NCBI RefSeq assembly: GCF_031877795.1
Contig: NC_133935.1
Location: 48,693,330-48,757,329, forward strand
Length of the DNA stretch: 64,000 nt
Origin: Strix aluco
Lineage: Eukaryota > Chordata > Aves > Strigiformes > Strigidae
Direction of reading: 5' to 3'
In this document: positions 48,624 to 60,900 of the stretch, one piece after another
How positions within the stretch are numbered: the stretch's first letter is position 1
Layout: every line of letters starts with the position of its first letter
Made by a program: the position numbers and the translations under genes
The notes under the pieces: generated by a model
What the model saw: the letters and a program-made list of their open reading frames with translations, nothing else
What the model was told of the DNA's origin: nothing
Database searches by the model: none

Positions 48624-48633
48624 GCGCATGCGC
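48624..48633. promoter_or_regulatory. NRF1 palindromic site
   Basis: GCGCATGCGC is an exact match to the NRF1 core, usually found within about 100 bases of CpG-island transcription starts. Here it lies 81 bases upstream of the candidate exon 1 donor. Confidence 0.7.
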
Positions 48634-48680
48634 CCCGCGGGGGAGGGCGGGCGGGGGCAGGTGTGCGCGGCCCCCCCGCC

Positions 48681-48692
48681 GCCCCCTAGCGG
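48681..48692 (-). promoter_or_regulatory. CTCF-like motif
   Basis: The minus strand reads CCGCTAGGGGGC, one mismatch from the CTCF core CCASYAGRKGGC. It is next to the RAB3IP promoter and could mark a loop anchor or insulator. Motif alone does not prove binding. Confidence 0.5.
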
Positions 48693-51089
48693 GGGTGGGG
48701 GAACCGCCCCCGGGTGCCGGCCCCGGGCGGAGGCGGGAGAGCCCCGGCCGCCCGCCCACCACCGCCCGGCAGCCGCCCCGGGGCCGGGACAGGCCGTGCG
48801 CCTCCGGAGGCCGCGTCCCACCCCAGGAGCCGAGGTGCAGGGCCGGCTAGAGCGGCCTCCCGTCGGTGGCGGTGCCTGGGCCTCACTGCCTGCCCTCACC
48901 CGCCCGTGGCCCAAAATACTTCTGAGGGACAGTCTCAGGGAGGCTTTTCCTTCACACGCCTCAGTCAGCCGTGCTGTCAACAGGCAGCCGGGGTTTCAGG
49001 GGCCAGAAGGTCTGGCATGAGGAGGCCTGAGGCTGAGGGGAAGTGGACATGTTGCACAGCCGGGATGGGAGGGTCAGGGGTGGCCTCCTTCCCTCTGCTA
49101 CAAGCGGTGCCAGGGCGGCCCATGGCAAACGCAGACCACAAAATGCTGTTAGGTCGTTTCCTTAGGGCCTGGATGAAAAGATACTGGAGACTCACTGCTG
49201 ACACTGCGCAGGGCATGAGTGCTGTTAGGCACCGCATTTCACAAGAAGGGAGGCTGCGAACAGTCTGCAAACGCTTGTGGCTTCGGGAGAGATCCGCCGA
49301 CATTTTCTGTGCCTCCACTCATCACCTGGAAGAGAGGATTAAAACTTTGCTTCTGTTCAAGGGCTGGGGAGGACTGGGCTATTAAAGTCTGTCTTGTTAC
49401 CGTGAAAAACACAAGGAAGTTAGTAATTCTGTATTTAATGGTGTACAGTAACAGGCACAGGATTACATAATTAAAAATGAGAAAATTAAACATATGCCAG
49501 GTCATTATCCAGTGATTTTCATTCACAGGGCATGCACTGCTCCAAATCAGGTTCTGAGCCTGCCTAATGTAGGTAATAATTAAAGACTGAACTGTAATTT
49601 ATATGCACAAGACTTGTGAAGTAAGGCCACATATAGAGCTAAAACAGGGTTTACCTGCTAAAAAGATTTGTTTTTCCAGCTCTACTAGTTTGATAAACAG
49701 ATACTACTACCACCTCTCAACTTGGCTTGCCTAGTCCTTAAGCCATCATTCCTGCCACCCTGACACAAGCACAGTACTTGGAGTAATTTTCCATCAGTTA
49801 ACATGCAGCCTTCACTTTTTTCCTTTTGAAATCCTCATCTGCACTATTTTGTGTTTCCTATGTCTTTAAAAACAGTAGGCAAAATGTTGGAAAGCTGCTA
49901 TAAACAAGACTCTATTTTACCACTGGTCCGATTACAGTGCCAAAAAAAATACGCTTCAAGTGACAGCAGTATTGGCTGGACAATGTACCTTGTTACTAGT
50001 GCAGTTGAACTGAACCGTGTGCCGCATTGGTGAGGAACTTTAGCAGAAAACTAATGTAAACGAGATCTTGCCCCATTCATCACTTAAGGAATCTAGGCCA
50101 CATTCCAGTCAATAATTGAAACGTTAATTATCTTGACAGCTTTCCACTGAATGTGAAAGAATCCTGTCTGTCCAGTCTTGCAGGACACAGCCACAATCAA
50201 ATAATGTTCTCTGTGGCACATTCACAGTAACGTCCACCAAGCCAGAAGTTCATTGAGGGCAAAATTATATAACAAAGAGAATGTCAAAAGACAAATATAT
50301 CAATGCTATTCATCATAAAGTAAATAAATAGTAATATCTTCTAAATTCCTTTTCAGTATGTAAATCTACACTGACTGCAAGGGGTCTCAGGCAGCAAGAA
50401 TGGCTACAGAAAGTCATTGTCTACAGCTTTTCTGGAAGCCTTCTGAAAACCAAGAAACCAAGCAGTGCAAAAAGTGGAATATTCAAATAATAATATAATT
50501 TGAAATTTGTTGAGAAAAGTCTCATAGAGCAGAGATAATCAGTTTGAAGAGCTCCAACCTTTAAAATTATTTCATTTGCTAATATTGACATGCAATAGAA
50601 CCCAGGCAGTACTATCAGAATATAGGTTTGCCAGATTAGAAGATGCATCAGAAAGTTCATTAAAAACATGATTGCAAGAGAGACGTGACAAGCAGAATCA
50701 GAAGTTGAAAACAATGTATTAAGACATAGTAAACTGACAAGAGTCTATAATTAGGATCTGTAATCCTATAGTTCTTAATCCTGTACAATGACTGTACTCA
50801 GCATGACAATCTGCTCTTTTAACCAGATTAGACATCTTGCATTTCAAGAAATAAAAGCAATATAGTTCCAAAGACGTTTGACTGTGCTAAAATTAATCAC
50901 CAACAGATTTATTTTGTCAAAGTACTCTTGTATTTTGCTGTATGTAATACTTTAAAAAGTCAGGCAGCAACAAACCACAGAAAATATAACTTAGATGGAT
51001 AAAATTAAAAGTTGAAACAATTTGTATCAAATCCAGACACATAAATAAGAGAATTAAGCATTATTTTTTTTTTTTAAATCTCATTTAAA

Positions 51090-51560
51090 AGAGGACCTCC
51101 ATCCCTTGGCTCCTTCCTGAGCTGCACATCAGTGTCAGAGCAGGGCTGCTCCCCCAGGCATCATGAGCCAAGGGTAACCCCACCAATGTGGGCCCAGTCA
51201 AGAGCAGGGCTAGGATAGTAGTAGCAACAGGCTTTGTCATACGCCTAGTGACCATCACACAAGATGAGATCACGTCCAGGATCCATCCAGCAAGTTTTGT
51301 CATGAAGAACAAGAGACAGAACTAGAGACCTATATACAGACCTACACCATAACATAGGTCTGAACCTCATCCAAGGAGGGAGCAACCAAGACAAACTCAC
51401 CCAAGACAAAACCCAGGCCTGGACCTGAGCTTAAATGGAGCCCTGGAGTTCCTGCCCGCTTTGGGAAGTAGGAGCCCCAGATGAGGCTGATCAGGGCAAT
51501 TAAGATCTTTTAGTGCCCTTAGGTTGCTGGCACTCCGGAAAAACAGAAGTCCTTTCAGAA
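51090..51560. repeat. Possible unclassified interspersed repeat
   Basis: This roughly 470-bp block has a distinctly higher GC content and a different texture from its AT-rich flanks (sharp edge after an oligo-T run at 51063-51075). It has the look of a transposon relic or processed copy. I cannot name a family and see no intact terminal repeats. Confidence 0.3.
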
Positions 51561-52201
51561 ACAAAACCGTGCATCGATATTGTTCTAAATGAGCAAAGTC
51601 ACTGTTGCCAGTGGAAAGTGATATACAGTTGGCAGCTCTGGTGGAATAACATATGCCATGGGTGCCGCCTCTGATTAAATAGATGTAATCTGACAGGACC
51701 ATTCAACAAAACTGCACAATGTACAAAATCTGGAGAACGGACTTTGCTGAAACTGCATTGTTTCTAATGAACGCTACTATTTGCTGGTCCTATCAAATCT
51801 ATTCATTTGGCTTGTTAAATCAGTTCATCTGTTCCTTTTAAACTCCTCAATGTGGTTAAATGCCCCAAATCAGAAATTCCTTTTCTCCAGCTAGATAGAT
51901 ACCTGGATAGGTATCTTGACACAGACTTGGCCACAGCTATCTATGTACTAACAACTGACGGTTTCAGTTGCATAGCTTCTCTCCAGTCATACTGGTGCAA
52001 AACGTGGTAAACATCATTGCGAACAGTTCCCACACTGCAGAGTCCCCCTGAACTGCATCTCTGTCTGTCCAGGTCTTCTGTTGCATTTGAACCATCCGTC
52101 TGAGAGACTGTGTCTTCAAATGTGGCTGTTTCCTTTGCTAACAGTTACAATGCACTGGACCTAAGAAATCTGTTTCAGGAAGGAAAGAGCACAAGAGAAA
52201 A

Positions 52202-52229
52202 GGTGTTTTGCAGAAGGTGTTTTGCAGAA
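52202..52229. repeat. 14-bp perfect tandem duplication
   Basis: The unit GGTGTTTTGCAGAA occurs twice in direct succession, a small slippage or repair duplication. Confidence 0.9.
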
Positions 52230-53084
52230 GGTAACCCCAGACTATGGAAGGCTTCTCTGTTGAAGGCAAGAATGGCTGCAGAACTTTAAAGAAACCAGGT
52301 GCATAATTTATCTTTGATCTGAATTTAATTAAACTTTCTCATCTATACACACAAACACAAATGCCAGCTAATCAAATTTTTCCTCCTACAGGTTGGGAGG
52401 AATAAAAGAATGAGATGGTTGTTCTCTTTATAGAAGATGTTCAAGTGTGTGGTAGGGGAGGATGTCTCAACAATTTCATGGATAAATAAAGCAGATAAAC
52501 TTTGAATTCTTATTTTCTACTTGCCTGTGGTACTTTCTACTTGTTTCTTTTATTGGTTTTTTAATATTGAATAAACTGTAATTATTGCTTCCCTTTCAAT
52601 TAAGATGTTATAAAACAATAAACTCAAGCAAACCAAAGGATGAACCTATTAATTAATGTCACACATGCATTGCAACCCCATAGCACAGTGAAAAGAAACA
52701 AAGAATGATCCACTATGTACAAAAAAGGTACATAGACTATAAATCTTATCTATTCTAGAGATTTTTTTCTGCTTTCTACTAGCTCAGCTGAACCAGTGCT
52801 AGCAGTTTTGGGAACCATAGTATAGACAAGAATTCCCCAGTCAGGCATAATTCTTCAACGTTTAGCTAAGCATTTTTAAAGCAAATCTAATTGATACATT
52901 GGCATAAATAAGCATCCGTCTTACGGGAGTCCTAAAACTACAGCTCTTATCTTTTTGCTGCTTTCCCTGATTCAACTGACATTAAAAACAGAGAGGTCTG
53001 TGTTTTTCTTCAAATCTACCCTCCAAAAACCCCCAAAATAATAGCAAATAAGATTGATGTTAACTGCTCCTGAAGCTCTTTCTC

Positions 53085-53882
53085 AAAACTTCCAGTGGTG
53101 GAAGACAGCACAACCTCTGTGAGCAGTGCATTCCCGTGCCAAACTAACCTTGGAGTTAGAAATATTTTCCAAGGTCTAACCTAATCTCCTTTGCTGCAGT
53201 GTAGGACAAGAGGTAATGAGTTTATCTCAGTGGATGCAGGAAGCAACAATCTTCAGGGCATTTGATGGCATCATCGATCTGCTCCATTTTCTCAAAGAAT
53301 AAACACATTTTAATCTTTCTTCGTAGGTGATGGTTTTTAGACCTGCAATTGTTTTTATTATTCTCTCTGGGCTTCTTCATGTGGGTCCTCATCTTTGTAG
53401 AACAGTGCTCAAGTCTGGGCACAGCACTCCAGCTGAGGTCTGAACAGCACTGGCTTTAACATATATGACACCTACTTATACATTCCAGCAAGGATCCCTT
53501 GCTTTTTATCTTATGACTGCAAAATGTTGCTTAACCAGTCTTTCTCCAACTTGCGTGTGACTTGTGAATTTTCTTCTACATCCCTTGATTCTTGCTGAAT
53601 TCTAATCTTGTTCTGAAAAAAATGTTTGTGGCCCTTCATATCTTGCAAATTTGGTAAGTGCACTCCTCGTTCCATCAGCCAAGTCATTAATTAAAGTATT
53701 GCATGTTATCAGAACCAGAATAATCCTCTGAGATGAGATGCATTACTTTAACGATCAGCCATCCAAACCCATATCAGTCTTGTATTGTCTTTGCAGTAGT
53801 TTATGCTAGACAGTGAGTCCCTCCCTTTTTTATGAGATGTCATAGGAGGGAATTTCAAAAGCCTTACCAAGCTTTATCTATA
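53085..53882 (-). mobile_element. Old CR1-like LINE relic, first part (interrupted by LTR)
   Basis: The plus strand carries the complement of several CR1 landmarks in order. These are a 'ctctctgggcttcttc' segment (53361 on), 'gcacagcactccagctgagg' (53418-53437), 'caagtcattaattaaagtat' (53682-53700) and 'gccttaccaagctttatcta' (53861-53880). Together they trace the reverse transcriptase end of an old CR1 in minus orientation. It is heavily diverged and has no open frame. It stops at the LTR and appears to resume after it. Left edge approximate. Confidence 0.65.
53878..53882. repeat. Target-site duplication, left copy (CTATA)
   Basis: Identical to 54720-54724 on the other side of the LTR. Confidence 0.8.
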
Positions 53883-54719
53883 TGTTTTGCTGATTAAGGA
53901 TACCAATTAAACTCAGACACTAGAGTGAAAAGAGTAGGCGTACTTTACTAGTGATAACCAAGTAATGTAACAGCGTAATACAGAGAACATGCAGTAAGAA
54001 GAAGCAGAATAGTGCACTTAAAGCAACAAACAGAGTAATGCATCAAATCATTGCTACATGAGAGAGAGAGAGAATAGTAATTAAGAGAAATACATCACCA
54101 CTTGCATATATTATCATCATCATCCAGATCTGCAGTCGCTGGGGAGCCCCGGTTACAGCGAGGATTTGGAGAGCCTGTCCCGACAAGTGGGAAATCCTAC
54201 GCGGTGCGTCCATCCGTAGGTGAGGCATCCAAAGTCGCTGTGAACGGGCCCAGCCTTATATACCAGAGATCGACAAGCCAGAATAGCTGGCATCTTTGTT
54301 TTGAGCGGAAAGTTTCTGGTTTCATTCTCCTGTTGGATTCCACCCAAAGCTTGGCCAGGGCTCGGGGGGGAGACCAAGGGAGTTTCTAACAAGGCCAAAT
54401 ACTTAGGTTCTCAGCCTTGAAGAAGGCTGCGAAAGGAAAGTCGGATACATTCTCTCCTCACTGCTGATTATATTTTGTCTTTCACTAGTGAGTTTACATA
54501 TTTTACTAATGACTACTTGCTAAGTTAACAGCTTCAGCTTGGGGCCTGTTGTTCAGGCTGCAGTATTTCAATACTTTAGCACTTTTTACACCAGCATAAG
54601 TGGGTTGTTATAACTTAGTACAATACCTACTAGCACAATGGTTATCAGTTATAAAATATACAGGATTCATCTATAGGTCAGCTCAGGCTTGGGCCTGTTG
54701 TCCAAGCCTTAGCACTTCA
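53883..54719 (-). mobile_element. Endogenous retrovirus solo LTR, 837 bp
   Basis: On the minus strand the element opens TGAAGTGCTAAGG and closes CAGCAAAACA (TG...CA), flanked by a perfect CTATA duplication. It has a TATATAAG promoter box at 54255-54262 on the minus strand, followed by a GC-richer block and an AT-rich 3' part with an (AG)n run at 54061-54073 as read on plus. No internal retroviral sequence is present. The 5-bp duplication fits ERVL- or ERVK-like integration. It differs from the LTR at 18751-19326. An internal duplication of the 'gcctgttgt..ag' segment is visible near its 5' end (minus sense). Confidence 0.87.
54255..54262 (-). promoter_or_regulatory. LTR TATA box
   Basis: TATATAAG on the minus strand lies in the middle of the 837-bp LTR, where the U3 promoter is expected. 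It supports the minus orientation. Confidence 0.6.
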
Positions 54720-54724
54720 CTATA
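54720..54724. repeat. Target-site duplication, right copy (CTATA)
   Basis: Matches 53878-53882 and fixes the LTR edge at 54719. Confidence 0.8.
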
Positions 54725-54800
54725 TCACATATATTATTTCCTATTTGTCTTGTAATGACTCAAATGATCTGCTCAAATCACACAACAAATCTGTTGCAGC
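54725..54800 (-). mobile_element. Old CR1-like LINE relic, continuation after the LTR
   Basis: If the LTR and one CTATA copy are removed, the junction reads 'gctttatctata' followed by 'tcacatatatt'. This resembles the CR1 stretch that includes 'aggtatatcacatcta' after 'gccttactaa'. The match fades quickly, so the right edge is a guess. Confidence 0.4.
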
Positions 54801-55156
54801 ATCAAAACCTCAAACTACTTCATAGTCCTCTCTTCTCTTAGACTTGTCAACACACTAAATCAGTGTCACAAATAAGAGCTTAAAATGAGGTCTAAAAAGT
54901 GAATGCTCATTACAGCCCTGTATTCCCTAATTAAAAGTCAAGGTTTGAATACCAAAAAATATAAATTTGAGGAATAAATTCCTTTTATACACAGCATATA
55001 TCTATACACAACCTGCAGAACTCATTGACACAATATAACAAGAATGTCAAATTCTTTACCAAATTAAAAAAAACCCAAACAACCTTTATACAACTACACA
55101 GAACACAACCTAATTAGGGAAGATACAGATGAGTAAAGAATATAAATTCTCTATTA

Positions 55157-55184
55157 ACTATTAAATGACAACTATTAAATGACA
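55157..55184. repeat. 14-bp perfect tandem duplication
   Basis: ACTATTAAATGACA occurs twice in direct succession. Confidence 0.9.
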
Positions 55185-57881
55185 AGGATTAAAAAGAGAT
55201 TCCATCTTCGAGCACAGTAGTTTACAATTGTCCACTTTGACCGTAAGACAGATTCTGCAAACAAGCTGCCCAACTAGGCAGATTCTTCTGTTGCATATAA
55301 AATAAATAATGCTACTAGGTTTTTGTAATTTACATTTATAAATGTAACTTAATACTAAGTGGAAGAAACAAAAAAACTGAAATGGCCTTACCAACTTATG
55401 TAAGGACTGACATGTGGTTTCATTTATCTTTAGAAGCAAGCCAGGGACGGATCCAGAGTGTGATTAAAAATAGTACAACATGTTCATCCCTAGTCGGAAG
55501 ACAGCAGAGATGCCAAACCTGAACTCAGAAATCAGAAAATAAAAATACAAAACACATTTTCACCTAAAAATTAACCCCCTGAAAGCCAAATAAACTTTGC
55601 AGCCCTAACAAACCTATAGTTAAACCTCAAGAATTATTTTACCTGATGGGATTCCCAAAATAGCTCCACCAAATACTCCGAATAATAACAGTGAAACGCA
55701 TAGGGTGAGGATTCTGAAATCCTGTGGTTTATTCACAATTCTGATTTGGACCTGGGTACCCTCCCTCTGCCTTAATTTATCCATCTCTAAACTGAAATTC
55801 ATGAGACTTCTTCCTCCTTCCTCATAACGTGGTTACGTGAGAAAGTTTAAGTAATGAATTTTTCAAAGGTCTTCATTCTTTCAGACCAAAGTTGCTATAA
55901 AAAGGGAAGATGTGGCTTTAATGGGCTGATTTTTTTTTATTTTTGCTCACTGACACAGAGATTCAAAACCAGACATCAACCAAGGCTGCCAGTTGTTGCT
56001 ACATTCTGCTCTGTGAGTTGAAGCTGGTTTTATGGAACACTTTTTGCAGGTACCAACCATTTCCCTACGTGATAGAAATACTGTTTTATTGATCTTCTGT
56101 CCAGCATTAACCAGCTGGTACAGACATCACTCCACTGGGCATAGGAATGCCTCCCAGTTTACAGTGGCCTTGTCTCTTCTCCTTGTCTCTTCTTGTCTCC
56201 TGTCTTCTCCAGCTTGGCACACTTATGGTGACAATGCTCTACAAGTTCAGCACAGCAGAGAGGCATTTCTGAAAAGTAATCTGAATCCTTTACTCAGTTG
56301 CATAGATGGTAAAAAATGCTGAAATAGTATTGAAACCAGAGCAGTTCCAGTTCCGCAAAAGAGAGGGATTACTCGGTTACACCTCCCAAAGTGACATTTA
56401 AAGTGCCGGGCCCCCCAGGAGTCTTGTCTCCACTAGCATTTACATCTGCATTACCTTGATTGGGAATGTGACCACACACACTGTGAGAGGAAAAGTTTCC
56501 TGTCACCTCACTAAAATAGTCAAAGCATGGATTTACCCAGAGGAGTATGAAGGACAAATTCCCCATCTAGCACCATTCGATGCCCATGCCTGTTCTGGGC
56601 CATGTACTGGCTCAGCAGTGACATGATGAGCATAGGGTTTGTTTCAGCCGCTTGTGGCTCACAGACTAAACCTCATGTCTGGGGGAGCAATGAGACTTTT
56701 GATTTTGAACCAAGGTAAAAAAACACAGCATAGTGCGTATTTTGCAAAAGCTGCCCGTGCTGTTTAGGCATTTTTTCTAAGTGAAAAGTTGCAGAAAGCA
56801 GAAAATGGGAAGGTTTGTTGCAGTCCAGGTGGAAATGATTGGGCTTGTTGCCCATCAAAAAAGGAAAGGCTAGCTGTTTGTCTCTGTTGGTTCACTAAAC
56901 TCACTACTCTTTTTTCCGGATGCTACTTTCTCTTTTTATGCTCTTTTTTTCCCCCTCTTAATCAATATCTGTGAATAAATAAAGTAAAGTGAATAAATTA
57001 AGTTCTGAGGGAAATGTTTAGCATTGAAATATGCAAGGGAGGAAAGCCAGAGCTCTTTTTAATGTAGGACAGCAGGGCCACCTGGGTCATGGAGTAAAGT
57101 CTTCAGTTTTATCCCTTTCATGTGTTTATCAACTACCATTTTTAATATCAGTAAGAATTAGGGTTTTCTGAACTAAAACTAGCTAAATAAGAAAAAGAAC
57201 TCATGTGAGTTTTTCCATTTACCAAAAAAAATTGATGGTGGTCAACCATCCCACTGTAATACTTTTTCATGCACAAATACCAATAATCTTATTCTCACAA
57301 ATACAGCAACAATAACCATTCCAAGTCCTTTCCAGACAATACCTAACTCAAAAGAACCTGCCTTTACTAAACAGTGTTCCCTGCAAATGCTTTTCTGTCT
57401 GTTCTTCGTCTCACTCTCATTTCAATGTCTTCTGTCTCATCTTTCCCTTTCTCTGTCATACAAGCAGATACTCCCACAAATCTCTATGCCCAAGACACAA
57501 CTCACGAAAATTCTCCATCCTTACAGTCCCAGTTGCATTCAGTGGTAACATGGCTATACATTTGGTTTGAGGCCTCCTTGAATACAGATAATGAAGGGTA
57601 TAGTTTCTCCCATCAGTTGCAGCATGGTTTAATCACACCTCTAACGGTGTTGTATATGGTAAATTGCACCACAGCTTTGCATCAGTCATTATTGCACAGT
57701 GTTACTCTCTTAAACTCGCGCACTAATCTGGATCACCATTCTTACAGGTGGTTTTTCATATACACAAATCAAAATACATTGGTACAGAGAATTTCTTCAA
57801 AGAATAAGCAAAGCTGTCCTTGTTAATTATTAAATGGGAGAAACGGAATGGTTCAGTTGTGCTGTTATGTTTATTGTCCAT

Positions 57882-57929
57882 TGTTATGTATTATTGTTAT
57901 TGTTGTTGTTATTGTTATTATTATTATAT
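57882..57929 (+). repeat. TTG/TTA trinucleotide microsatellite
   Basis: A run of mixed TTG and TTA units (ATTGTTATTGTTGTTG and so on) ends in ATTATTATATATCC. It is an interrupted microsatellite. Confidence 0.85.
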
Positions 57930-60900
57930 ATCCATGCAGGGAACAAGAGTTATCATTTGATACTCTCAGAGATGTAACACCACTCACTGAAAACCTAGCT
58001 CCTTAAGCCATAAAGAACATGAGTTTTTGATGCTTCCAGTGATACCTCAAAAATCTTGACGGAGCACAAACATGCCTGTAGTACAAACAAAGATGCATTA
58101 TTAACTCTAATACAAATAAACACTTTTGGTATTCTTATAAAAGAAACATTCTGATGTGAGAAAAGATCCCTGTTTTTCAAATCTTAACTCGCTAAGAAGT
58201 GCAGGAGACATTAATATACATTACAAAGCACAGACTATTTATCAACCAGCAATATTCTTCAATGTCCACAGTGATACAAAATCCTCTTAAGATAACTTCT
58301 TCATTAAAAAAGAAATTACAGTTTTGCAGCATCCTGCAAGTACAGAAGGATGATTATGCAAATGGATGTGCAATCAGCTGCCTTTTTAGGCAAGCAAGGA
58401 AATTATCTGATATTGAATGCTTGACATTGTTGAAGTTTTGAAACCCTGGTCATCTTGTGAAGCAGAATGACACCAACTTCAGAAGAGCCAGTCCTTAGAG
58501 CAAAATCAATCACCTCTTCTGCGATTAGCCCTTTTGACCATTTAGCTTTCACTTAAGCTGAAGCTATGTTACCATATATTCACTAACCCACCCAGCCTGT
58601 TTCAGATGAACAAGGTAAGTAGCACTTTGGAGAGGTAGGTCTTAAGTCAAAAGAAAACTCTCCCAGTCAATCCAGGCATTGGCTTTTGAGCCCAGTTCCT
58701 GGACACCTTATTCCTGGTTGCTTTGTTGATCCCATCTTCCATCTGATGGGTCCCATGCCGTGACATCAGTTTGCTTTTGTGTGTCTGTGCCTTCTGGCAA
58801 TAAAAGGATTGTTGAGGCTGGTAACAGCCACAGTAATAATAATATTTCTAATACCAAACTTAACAGTACTGCATAACAAATTATGTTTATTTCATTACAA
58901 GAAAGTTGCAGAGCAAAGTGTTTCTGAATGTGGTTTTACAGTACTCAGAGAATTAATCTGTCAGGGCAGCAGGCTTTATCCTGCAGACAAATTCATTTGT
59001 AATCCTCTGAAGTATTCTATCCTGTGACTTCCAGAGATAAAAGGGCCTCCTTTAAAGTATATTTCCACAGCCCACACTGAGTGATGCTAAGTATGGTGGT
59101 ATCTCTCCCACTAGATTAACTTTTAATTATTGCAATTTCTCTCATGAAAGAGACTGTAAGATACCACAGCAGCTCTCTACACATTCTTTCTATGGGCAGA
59201 GGACATTTTATGTTAATTTACTCGTTTGTTTAAGACAGGAGGTCCAGCAGCAAGTGACAGTAAGTAAAAAAATAAAGCAAAACTCAATATATTCTTGTCT
59301 GAGAGAATCTGACAGCAGCTTCTTTAATACTGCCCTCTTCCCAACACTTTAATTATTCACTTCTTTTCAATAAAAAATTTTTTTCATGTTGTTCAGACTA
59401 CGTTTTAGCCTAGTTATTATGGAATTTCTTTGGATATTGGTATTATGCGTTGTCATTACAAATACTGACATGTTTGCTTGAAGCTTCACTAGCACAATAT
59501 GTGAATTAGTGTCTCTTCCAAAAATCTTCCAGTATAAATGGGCACAAAAATCAAGAGGAAAGAGGAGCAGGAAGCACAAATAAATTAAATAACTTGTATT
59601 TCATCGATTTCTATCATCTGTTGCACTGTGCTGTCTTGTTAAACACCCCTGGATGATATTAACAGAAACCTGCCTAGTTAGCGCTAAGATGTTTTTGTCT
59701 CTGTGTGATTTACGTGTCCAAAGCACACCAAGAGAACATGAATGCAAAATACACCATTAGCAATGATCATTAGTAGAGCTGCATATACAGATGAACTTCT
59801 GAAAACTATTTCTGTAGATGTCTTGTCTACTATATACACTCGTAAAACAAAATAACCTTTTGCTCCTATTTCATGATGATGCAACATTTGCTAGGGTGTC
59901 CATCAGGAAAGGTCAGAAAAAGGACAAGAAGTGATAAAATTAAACTATTCACTGCAAATGTGAAATATTATTTTACACACTTCTTAAATCCATCCTTTTT
60001 TGGTAACCTTTTAGTGACATAATGTATACAAACAGAATGTCCGTATGCTATCTGCAATATGACACCTGTTAAAGATAATTGCGTGTGATAGCAAAGGTGT
60101 GAATATCTTAACAAAGTATTACTTACTTATCATGGCTTGGAGATAGTTTCATTTGGATTAATAGTCCATAATAAGACTCCATATAGATTTTAAATAGTCT
60201 CCAAGATCTGCAAAATTATTTCTTAAATACAAAGGTGAAAAGAATTAACAGTTTATAGTGTAAAGAGCACTGGAATTATAGCAATAGTTTGCAGGTCCTT
60301 GCTCATTATTATTATGAGATTTTAAGAATTTGCTATAAAAGTTCATTTGCTGCAGTGGATCAGTGGACTAATAAATGACCACCCATATATCTTCCAGTGG
60401 AAAGAGTCACATAGCAGAGAGGAGACAATAAAAATATGAATCCTTATGAAAGTATTTCTCCTTTTTCCCTTCAAATATTTGTATGTATTTCCTCTATATG
60501 TGGTATGCATCAGGTGTCTATTAGCAAGTTAGTCAGTTGACACCCTATTTGAATGGGCTTCTTCACTAAATAATGTAGTAAAGTGCTAGGAGATCACTCA
60601 GATTGCCCGAGTGGCTCTTCATAGCATAGATGTACTCATTCAACAAATCTGGCAGAAAGACAGGGTTATGAGAAAATATGAGAGATGAGTTCCAGATCCT
60701 AATAACAGGTCACAGACTGCAGGTGTCTCTGTTCTTCGGAGTCTGTGCCCAAGTTCAGTGTTTGATGGAGTAGTCTTTACCGTACCAGCTTGGAAGAAAT
60801 CATCAGAATTATTTTTAAAAATTATTTCTCTGGGAACTATTCCAGGCACCTTCCTTGGTAACTCCAGGCAGATAATGCTCCAGTAAACCCGTGTCCCCTT

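Larger units (their letters stand above)
47690..48900. promoter_or_regulatory. RAB3IP: CpG island promoter of RAB3IP
   Basis: GC content jumps from the AT-rich surroundings to a dense run of CpG dinucleotides over about 1.2 kb. It contains many GC boxes (for example gggcggggc at 48601-48609), an NRF1 palindrome and a CTCF-like site. Housekeeping-type TATA-less initiation is typical of such islands. Its position just upstream of RAB3IP, with a perfect donor on the same strand inside it, assigns it to this gene. It may also fire in the plus direction. Confidence 0.9.
48901..53084. other. Intergenic region upstream of RAB3IP
   Basis: No gene is supportable. The edge of the CpG island tails into ordinary AT-rich DNA. 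A GC-elevated, repeat-like segment lies at 51090-51560 and a short tandem duplication at 52202-52229. Open frames here are short and unrecognised. Confidence 0.6.

Noticed and set aside
47646-49385. Long open frames (up to 330 codons) on both strands in the CpG island
   Set aside because: GC-rich DNA has few stops; the frames overlap on both strands, are Pro/Arg/Gly/Ala-rich, lack domain content and coincide with the promoter.
57374-57826. 150-codon plus-strand frame
   Set aside because: AT-rich context, no motif, no splice context or repeat support; consistent with chance in 64 kb.
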